From Isoetes taiwanensis (Eukaryota > Streptophyta > Lycopodiopsida > Isoetales > Isoetaceae), in contig JAJEKV010000030.1 in NCBI GenBank assembly GCA_021234155.1, positions 1,186,901 to 1,250,900 on the forward strand: a stretch of 64,000 bases of DNA, written 5' to 3'. Below the pieces are notes generated by a model that was not told the DNA's origin, made no database searches, and saw nothing but the letters and a program-made list of their open reading frames with translations. The position numbers and the translations under genes were made by a program. Shown here piece after piece: positions 57,100-64,000 of the stretch (the stretch's first letter is position 1; each line of letters opens with the position of its first letter).

Positions 57100-58516
57100 A
57101 GATTTTCCTCAAAAACCCGAAAGGGCGAGGCTTTTCATCCTGGTGAGAAGTTGTTGCCAATACCCCTATTATTGCCTGAACATACTTTATTCCTTCTTTT
57201 CTTGTGGGGTAGCTTCGTGTAGCTAACGTTTATGGATATCCTGGTCTATTGAACAACATGTTCAGTTGTTTTATTTGGAGGATTTTGAATAATGTGAATG
57301 AGTCCCCAGGTTCCCGTCTTGTTTATCAGTCTTTGCAAATGTGCATTTCTTTTGGGTCTCGATCTCTTAGGCCACTTTTCCCCTGGGCTCTATTTTATCC
57401 ACTAACCGCATACCCTACATTTCTTAGAGGATTGCTAGTTGCCTGGGAGACTGTACAATCTATGTTTCATTTTCACCATCTTCCCCACACTAGCACTACT
57501 GCAAGTTGGTGGATTCCATTGGACGGTGGTCCTCTGGTATCTTCAGTCCACCCATTGACGTAGCATCGATTGAAAGCAGCAGGTGTATATATGATATCTG
57601 ATTGGTATAATAATCAAAGGCAGTTGCTGACATGGGAAGAGTTTAGAGCTAAGTTCCTCCTTTTAAGGTGGAATCGAGCTATTTGGCAGAAGATGTTCAA
57701 TTCTTCCTGGAGTAGCACAAGTGGATGACCCCCAGCCTTGGGTAGTTCATGAGCATGTCAAAGTAGATAAGTTGGTGAATTCCGTACAAGGTCTTGCTTG
57801 CTGCGGACGTCTCGCCTCCTTCGTCCAAGTGGCCTTTGGTCATTCCTAGGAATCGACAGAAAGAAGTATGGAAATGGGTATGTGATAAACTACTCCATCC
57901 CAAAGTATCTGTTTTATGGTGGCAAGTCATTCATTGTTGTCTGCGCGTTAATATTCTGGTGCACGGATTTCGTCCAGAGGTATCTGCACTTTGTCCCTTA
58001 TGTGCACAGAGGGACGAGACAATTGAGCATTGCTTATTCATGTGTAGACATCTCAGACATGCTTGGTTGTAGCTTCAAGGCCTCTTTCGTTGCAATTTGA
58101 ATAGCCAGCAGGTGTTATTAGCAGTCTATCCATGTAGTTGGGATAATTTGGCAAAAAGGGCGTTTCATTTGGCTTCTACATGGATCATTTGGTCCATTTG
58201 GAAAAGAAGGAATCTTCTCATATTCAAAGGTTGTGCTTGTTCAGATGCACAGATCCTTCTTGATGCCCAACAACGAAATGTCAAAGCATTCAGGTGCTCA
58301 TCAATTGCTAATGAGGTGAAGAGCCGTATTTGGGAGCACTATCTTCAGATTCATACTTACTTATGAGTTTTTGCTTGCTCTTCATATTGTTTAGATGTTG
58401 TATTTGAGTGGGGTGGTTTTGCTCTGTGGACATTCTCTCTACTGAGTTTTTAGTCCTCATTATACTCTGTAACTTTCTCTGGATAATAAAGGCTCAAGTC
58501 CTTCAAAAGAAAAAAA
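57100..58516 (+). mobile_element. L1-type LINE, 5'-truncated
   Basis: Only the C-terminal part of ORF2 and the 3' end are present. LFLWGSFV near 57205 and LLTWEEFRAKFLLLRWN near 57625-57675 fit the segment after the RT. The zinc-binding zf-RVT domain reads KVSVLWWQVIHCCLRVNIL then CPLCAQRDETIEHCLFMC (57985-58038), followed by STWIIWSIWKRRNLLIFKG (58165-58225). AATAAA at 58485-58490 and an A-rich tail to 58516 mark the 3' end. The upstream limit is uncertain and no target duplication was found. Several frame shifts make it inactive. Confidence 0.75.
57794..58366 (+). pseudogene. LINE ORF2 C-terminus with zf-RVT domain
   Basis: Two overlapping frames (57794-58072 and 58097-58366) together cover the zf-RVT domain and the tail ending in IWEHYLQIHTYL. 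Cysteines and histidine at CPLC...HCLFMC are the zinc ligands of the family. A frame shift just after HLRHAWL near 58070 separates the two. Confidence 0.75.
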
Positions 58517-58913
58517 GTTCAATTCTTTTATTTTTGTTTTAGTGTGTTATGGGAAATGTTTTTTATTTGGTTTTGTAAAAAAAAAAAAAAAACGATTGGC
58601 AATATATAGCATATAAACCATTAAATAAAGCACAAATCCCATAGCACACCAGAACAATTTTTTTTTTCCAATACAAAACGCGGCCATGCTAACTTCATCT
58701 CTTCAATATCTTCATAAATGCTTACTGCACTACAATGATGTAGGACAAAGAACATAACTAGAATGATCGGCTGGGAGAGAGTATGATAAGGAAAAACACT
58801 GCATCGAATTTTAAAATGCCATGTACATAGTTCCTGCTTTTGTGAGACTTCAAGTGTTCCTCAACTAAACCCCATTTAATAAAGGGCAAGGGCAGAAGAT
58901 CCAAGCCCGCCCA

Positions 58914-59168
58914 TTAATAAACAAGAGTTAGGAAATGTAAAGAGAAGTAACTTTCTAGAGCAAGGCACCCAATAACAACTGACAACAATGTGAAAGTTGC
59001 GACAAGTATAAACGTCCATCCTGTAAAGGTTGGAGCCCCTTTGATCACAAATACTGTTATGGCGGCTACATCAGTAGCTCCAATCACAAAAAAGCTCAGC
59101 CATTTCATGATCTTCCACGTATAGTTTGCAACGCTGCCTTTTGCAAATCTTTGGGTTTGTTCAGCCAT
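58914..59168 (-). CDS. Small two-helix membrane protein, 84 aa
   Basis: Intact minus-strand frame starting MAEQTQRFAKGSVANYTWK at 59168 in a favourable start context (GCCATGG). Two hydrophobic segments are predicted by eye: WLSFFVIGATDVAAITVFVI (residues about 23-42) and WTFILVATFTLLSVVIGCLA (about 51-70), with a short GAPTFTG turn. This fits a hairpin membrane protein with the basic N-terminus in the cytosol. I do not recognise a family. It lies in clean sequence between a LINE and a SINE, with no shadow frame on the other strand. It could also be one exon of a longer gene. Confidence 0.5.
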   Translation of the reverse strand: MAEQTQRFAKGSVANYTWKIMKWLSFFVIGATDVAAITVFVIKGAPTFTGWTFILVATFTLLSVVIGCLALESYFSLHFLTLVY

Positions 59169-59169
59169 G

Positions 59170-60130
59170 GCTAAACTTTGAAATTATTCAAGCCTTTCCC
59201 GTTCATCTCCTCTTTCATGTTCTGCTGGATGAATCTAAAACTCTAAGGGAACTTCTGACAAGGTCTTCCAATTGGCACAAGGAACCTCAAGCTTATTAGG
59301 ATCAAGCAAAGAAATTACATTACCCCTTGCAATAGTCCACCAAGGTCAGGCATGCCGTCGAAGTCATCTGGACATCCTCCAACATGTGCTCTGCTATTAC
59401 AAAAGAACTAAATTTCATAGAACTAAATTTTTTGGCACAAGCTCACTGCCGAACTAGCTTCAGGCTTGAGATCACAAGCAAGCAAGCCTCTTTGGTTCTA
59501 CCCAATCTTGAGAGTCCGACTGAACAACCATTTATTCCTCCTTGGGTTTGGCTTTGAAGTTCTGGCAAGAGTATGGAAAGGCTAGGAATGGCTGAGGTAG
59601 ACGCTTGTAGAAGGAGCCATTGTCTCCCTCTCAGCTAACAAGTCGTCTCTCTTTTTAAAGTCCAAACCCCTTTTAACAATGCTTTTTGTTCCTATTTTTG
59701 TACGTGATCCTTTTGTAACCTTTTTTAATAAATGACGCTTGCCCTTTTCTTTCTACATCCATGATCTCACCCGTTATAAAAGGTCAACGTTAATAATGGA
59801 ATAAAGATTCCCCTTTTAACTTTAAGCCTACCTTTAAAATATATATTTTTAATGGATAGAAGTTCATTTATTTATTTGGCTAATGGGAAAGCTACGGTGA
59901 ATGGGAATGTTGTGCTTGCTTGTGCTCATCCATCAAGTCTCCTGAACCACTCCCCCGAGCTTGTGTCGTAACATTGGCCATGGCTCCTTTGTGACCAGAA
60001 AAAACAAAACTAAAAGGCCTTCTCTTTTTATAATGATCGCACCTCTTCTCTATCAATAATGTATATAGGTTCTGGAATGTTTTGAATCCTCCTGGAAATA
60101 ATTACATATATGAAGAAGATGCATGTTCTA
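59170..60130. other. Upstream region of the small membrane protein gene; otherwise no gene seen
   Basis: May contain the 5' leader and promoter of the minus-strand gene. TTTAAAAAGAGAGAC on the minus strand near 59660 is a weak TATA candidate. Only short frames otherwise. Confidence 0.25.
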
Positions 60131-60138
60131 AAGAAATA

Positions 60139-60330
60139 CTTGTAGCTCATTTGGCAAAGGTGTATGTCTTATAACTAGAAAGTTGCGAATTGGAACCTTG
60201 CTTCATGCAACTAACTTTCACATTCCTGTGACAACTGCATCTTTCTACATATGAGTATAATACCCATATGGTCACCACAATCTTATCCTTGTAAGGGTGT
60301 GGTCTTTACCATTGGTCTAGAATTCAAGGC
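60139..60330 (+). mobile_element. tRNA-derived SINE candidate
   Basis: TAGCTCATTTGG at 60143-60154 matches a pol III box A. GCGAATTGGAACC at 60185-60197 matches a box B with one or two changes. They are 30 nt apart. GTCTTATAAC sits where an anticodon arm would be. The region lacks a closed acceptor stem and continues into a non-tRNA body, so a SINE is more likely than a tRNA gene. The 3' end is not defined. Confidence 0.5.
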
Positions 60331-62740
60331 TTATATATAAAGGGCCCCATTCTTGTCGAACCAATTTGGTTCAATGCCAAGCCTGAGCCTTCTAGATGAA
60401 GTTCATGTATTCTGCTTTGTTATATCAAGTGTATCCAATTTTCCAACGTACTCTTCATATATTTCTCGCGTATTTTCTAGTATTTGTTTTTTCTCATGTA
60501 GGTTCATGACAGTTCCTGATAATTTTCATGTCTCTATTTTAGTTCAAGTTACAAATTTTGACCATGATATCCCAGCCCTTGCACATGACGTTATTCATAT
60601 TCCTATTCTCATTTCTATTATTGTCCCTATTCCTGATCTTAATCTTGCATATGCTTCTCTTCTAACTCCTGTTGCATGTCTTGTTCCTGTCTAGGTTCCT
60701 GTTTCTATGGGGGCTTCTCTTTTGCCTAGCTCATGCTCTTGTAATCTTGATCTTATCAACAGTCTCGAGTTTCTTATTCGTGTTCCCTTACTCTTAATTT
60801 ATCCTTTGGGCTCTTGCAAGTATTATTCATGATTGTATCATATTGGTTATAGTCTTGTAGGCTCTTGTACTTATTCCTTTGAGATATATCATATGTTTCC
60901 AATGTATTTGTATTTTTCTTGCATTCTTCTTGCATTCTGCTCGGCTCGTGACTGCCATTGGGAATGAATATCACACTCTTCGAATGTGCTTTGCATTTTT
61001 GCTATTCGAGCATGATATGTTGACCTGATTATACATAATTAGCTGTTACATTTGCTCTTGCAGGCGCTTGCAATAATAACATTATCATCCTTCATCCTGG
61101 AGGTTCACGACAGGGGAGATGAATGTCATGCATCATGACGTTGATATGTACAAGTTCAAATGTACAACTTCTCATCAAGTATATTCTTGTTAAGATTTTT
61201 CTCTCGAACATGCTTCAGAGTGAGTGATTTTTAATCCTAGGTATAATAAAGGACTTGTTGTGATCTCTTTTTTGTATCGGATCCATTGGCCTCCATGGAC
61301 GATAAAATTCAGCTCAATTTCATTCACTTTATTCCCAGCCCATTTGGAGTATAAATATCGCTTGTACCATTATTTTGTACACTATGATTAGAATTGTGCA
61401 ACTATATTTTATCATTTTTTTCCCATAACTTGCTTGACCATTGATTCTTACCTATGGGTTTTTTGTGCAAGAGCAATTGCGGATATGTCCCCTTAGCTGA
61501 GCCAGTAGAGTTGCTCATGCTTGATGACCTCATGAGGCTTCCTTTTCAACCGGAGAGTGAGAGATCAAGCATTACCATATAACAACTTGATGCATGTTCG
61601 TTGTAATTTGATGCATGTTTTCTTTGTTGTCACTGGTGAATCTTACCTTGAATCAGAAGCAAGGCAAAGTGAAGAATCTCTTCAAGGGTCAGATAGAAGT
61701 GAATGGCACAGAAAATAGTTGAACAACAACCTTATCTTTAACCCATCATGTCGGCTACATAGATAGGAGCATCGCTAAAGCAATTCTGCCTCAGAGCCCT
61801 GCTATGGCACAAATTATGCCTTTGGATTCTTATGCAGATCTATTTCCTATAATAACAACCAATATTTGCTTTCTACTTTCACCGCATAGGCTAATAATGA
61901 TAACAGTATCGCATGCCTAGCCTTGTTTTTCTCGGATCATTTAGACAAACAATAGAAACAAAAATGTCAGAGAAAATGCATCTTTAGAGCTTAAATCAGA
62001 TGGAAATATGAATCTTACACTAATTCTAATGGCATATTTGTTTGGTCCAGCAACACATCTCACCAAGGATTTACACAAATCTTTATTCAAGTGTACAGTA
62101 ATTTGATTCTTCTTGACAAATAAAATAATGAGAGAACTTTAATCATACCATAGACACACTTGTCATATGTCAACAATTCAATTTGATTATGCAGTTGATT
62201 GCTAGCATTTCATCCTTAAATTACACATAAGATTCTTACTACCTTCAGATAGAGAGGAAAGGGCATGTATAGCCTACAAGGACTTTCCAACCACATATCT
62301 ATTGGACCTATACCTCAATATTTAAAACAGTTCTTTTCCAAGCCACTTTGCAAGGCTAAAGAATGATCATCTTAGATTCATAGTTGACAAATCAATCTAA
62401 ATCTGTTTTGGCTACTATGGTTCCTAGTGCTCGGTCTTCAAATACCTAAAAATTAATTTCGATGGCAGCTTAAAGATATATGCTTGATTACGTGGCTAGA
62501 AACTCAGGGTTAATCTTCTAAGTGCAAAGATAAATATTAATGTTTTGCCCCTAATTCTTGTGCATCGTATGTATTATGCACATCAATAGTGTGCATTTGT
62601 CTGCAGGCTTCATCAGGAAATAGATCTGATGCCTCAGATTTTTGCATTTCCATACATAGTGAGAGGGCAGATATTGACTGTTATGCTTCTAATAAACTTG
62701 TGTGTAATTTCGTCCTCAACAACCAGCATGTGGTACCAAT
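60331..62740. other. AT-rich intergenic region, no gene recognised
   Basis: A 113-codon plus-strand frame at 60353-60694 is rich in Pro/Ile/Val with no known domain. GGAGTATAAATATCGC at about 61339-61354 is a strong-looking TATA box. AGGGGAGATGAATGTCATGC at about 61120 resembles a polypurine tract plus LTR start, but no matching LTR or protein domain supports it. Confidence 0.3.
60770..60950 (+). repeat. Dispersed repeat, unit 1
   Basis: Core words ATAGTCTTGTAGGCTCTTGT and ACTTATTCCTTTGAG are repeated in similar form at 62757-62850, 62850-62975 and 62976-63062. Confidence 0.65.
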
Positions 62741-62749
62741 GGGGAACCA

Positions 62750-63062
62750 ATTGTATCATATTTGTTATAGTCTTGTAGGCTATTGTACTTCTTCCCTTTG
62801 AGTTAGATCATCTGCTTCCAGTCCTCTTGCATTCTTCTTGTATCTTACTTTTGTTTGTATTCCTTTTATCCTTGATTTGTCCCTTCGGCTCTTGCATATA
62901 TTCTTTGCGATTGTATAATATCATATTGTTTATAATTGTAGGCTCTCGTACTTATTTTTTAGAGTTACGTTTCAAATCGATTATGTCATATCATATTGTT
63001 CTTAATTGTAGGCTCTTATACTTATTCTTTTGAGTTATGTTTCCAATCTATTTGTATTTCCC
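62750..63062 (+). repeat. Dispersed repeat, units 2-4
   Basis: Three successive imperfect copies of the 60770-60950 repeat (CATATTGTT, TTGTAGGCTCT, TACTTATT, TTGAGTTA, GTTTCCAATC). Divergence is about 10-25% by eye. Confidence 0.65.
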
Positions 63063-63180
63063 TTCTTCCCTTCCCACTGGCCCTCCCGACCCGGCCCGGC
63101 CCTCCCAGTGCCCTCCCGGCCCCGGCCGCCCTCCCAGGGCCCTACTCCCTCTCTCTAGCGCCCTCACTCCCCTTGCATAG
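63063..63180 (+). repeat. C-rich CCCTCCC tract
   Basis: Repeated CCCTCCCGGCCC/GCCCTCCCAG words. The minus strand would be G-rich with several GGG runs, a potential G-quadruplex. It is followed by CTCTCTCTAGGGTTT, a common plant leader-like sequence. Confidence 0.55.
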
Positions 63181-63257
63181 ACCCCTTGATTTGCCCCTTT
63201 TCGGCTTTCTCTCTCTAGGGTTTACAATCTCTCTCTAGACCTAAAACCCCCAAACCC

Positions 63258-63346
63258 CCAAAAGGTGCTCCGCCCGCTTTTCAGGAGTCCCCAAACTGGA
63301 TTCTAAGCACCCTTGAGGACCGGCAGAGACCCCTGGACTTTGGAGC
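63258..63346 (+). repeat. Direct repeat, copy 1 (about 90 bp)
   Basis: CCAAAAGGTGCTC ... GAGTCCCCAAA ... ATTCTAAGCACCCTT ... AGAGACCCCT ... ACTTTGG. Matched at 63619-63708. Confidence 0.8.
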
Positions 63347-63506
63347 CCCAAAACCCCACACTGTTGTAGTTGTCATGTAATAATTGGGAGTGATGTTCTA
63401 TTCTAATCTATGAGAAGCGTGTGATAGATTAGAAGCGTTGGCATGTTAAATGGTGTGTCGTGTTATACAAAGCTTTGGAAAGACCTATGAGAAGCGGTGG
63501 CGATGG

Positions 63507-63530
63507 GTCAAAGTCAAAGTCAAAGTCAAA
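63507..63530 (+). repeat. Hexanucleotide microsatellite (GTCAAA)4
   Basis: Four perfect units of GTCAAA between the two 90-bp direct repeats. Confidence 0.9.
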
Positions 63531-63618
63531 GATGGTGGGCACCCCCTAGGAGGTGTTCTTTGGGCTCGCTAGAAACACACACAGACACCCCCCACCACTT
63601 AGGGTTTCCGTTGACCAG

Positions 63619-63708
63619 CCCAAAAGGTGCTCATGGCGTTCTTTGAGTCCCCAAATTCAATTCTAGGCACCCTTTCGCTGCCGAGAGACCCCTCAAACTT
63701 TGGGAGTC
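63619..63708 (+). repeat. Direct repeat, copy 2 (about 90 bp)
   Basis: Second copy of the 63258-63346 unit: CCCAAAAGGTGCTC, GAGTCCCCAAA, ATTCTAGGCACCCTTT, AGAGACCCCT, ACTTTGGGAG. Spacing is 361 bp. The 67-codon frame across it is probably not a gene. Confidence 0.8.
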
Positions 63709-64000
63709 ATGGCCACGAGAAGATGGTAGGCACTGGGAAAAGGCGAGGGGCCGCCCTTTCGCGGTCCCGATCAGCCATCATGGGCGAGGGGAGAGTCATC
63801 ATCCTCCATGAAGAAGGAGGCTCGGGCTAAGGCTAAGGCCCCTGGGCCGAGGCCCGGCCCGGAAGGGATTGATTGCTCGGACCACATAGGAACTCCCGCC
63901 TCGGTAGAGAGGTGGAGCCACGTCAAAGCGGGAATGGAGGCTAACAAAGGCTCGTATTGAGGCTAACAGTGCCGCTTTGGGTCGACATGGCGGTGGAGAT

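Noticed and set aside
60139-60212. tRNA gene
   Set aside because: Box A and box B are present but no acceptor stem closes, and box B carries changes. A SINE head fits better.
61118-61380. LTR start with polypurine tract and TATA box
   Set aside because: No second LTR, primer site, protein domain or target duplication could be found. Kept only as a remark.
63627-63830. 67-codon frame near the window end
   Set aside because: It spans a direct repeat and shows no domain; likely chance.

Overview
The window looks like repeat-dominated nuclear DNA of a land plant. The evidence is a Ty1/copia element primed by initiator tRNA-Met, Helitrons ending in a hairpin plus CTAG, an L1-type LINE with a zf-RVT zinc domain, a MULE-like transposase with plant-like splice sites, and a tRNA-derived SINE. 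A large-genome seed-free plant such as a fern is my tentative guess: the best-preserved non-retroelement gene resembles DUF7869-type proteins, which I associate from memory with such lineages. No conserved housekeeping gene is visible.

The main architecture is a segmental duplication. Bases 1-17903 (copy A, cut by the window start) reappear at about 31868-49748 (copy B), same orientation and same order. Each copy carries (i) blocks of AAATGGCGC/GCGCCATTT motifs, (ii) a minus-strand Lys/Glu-rich reading frame, (iii) a plus-strand TATA promoter and a broken gene with a DUF7869-like domain, (iv) two tandem minus-strand mini-units, each with a TATA box, (v) a 4.1 kb Helitron that captured part of a GT47 exostosin-type glycosyltransferase gene, and (vi) a 4.8 kb copia element with 152-154 bp LTRs and TAAGT target duplications. 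Left of copy B, at 30.3-31.8 kb, is a minus-strand gene with a Myb/SANT (trihelix)-like motif. Its upstream edge lies at the duplication boundary, so it may belong to the same unit. The SANT-like gene, the DUF7869-like gene and the AAATGGCGC motif blocks together could be an undescribed DNA transposon family.

Between the copies (17.9-31.9 kb) lie a minus-strand protein-kinase pseudogene, a perfect alternating array of seven 14-bp partial palindromes (21635-21785), GC-rich palindromic repeats, a TTTTTAAGT tract and several kilobases with no recognisable gene. Right of copy B are a MULE-type transposase pseudogene cut at the duplication junction, a third Helitron (51927-55362), a minisatellite of GGGTTCGCC/GGCGAACCC palindromes, a 5'-truncated L1 LINE, one intact 84-codon membrane-protein frame, a SINE, and AT-rich then C-rich repeats.

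Reading frames in most of 1-49 kb are heavily broken. A/B differences often fall at CTG/CAG (and some CCG) positions, and short stretches (46.65-48.11 kb; 49.75-63 kb) read cleanly. This points to systematic base-calling or consensus errors, possibly at methylated CHG sites, on top of real decay. Calls of pseudogene in the noisy parts should be read with that in mind.
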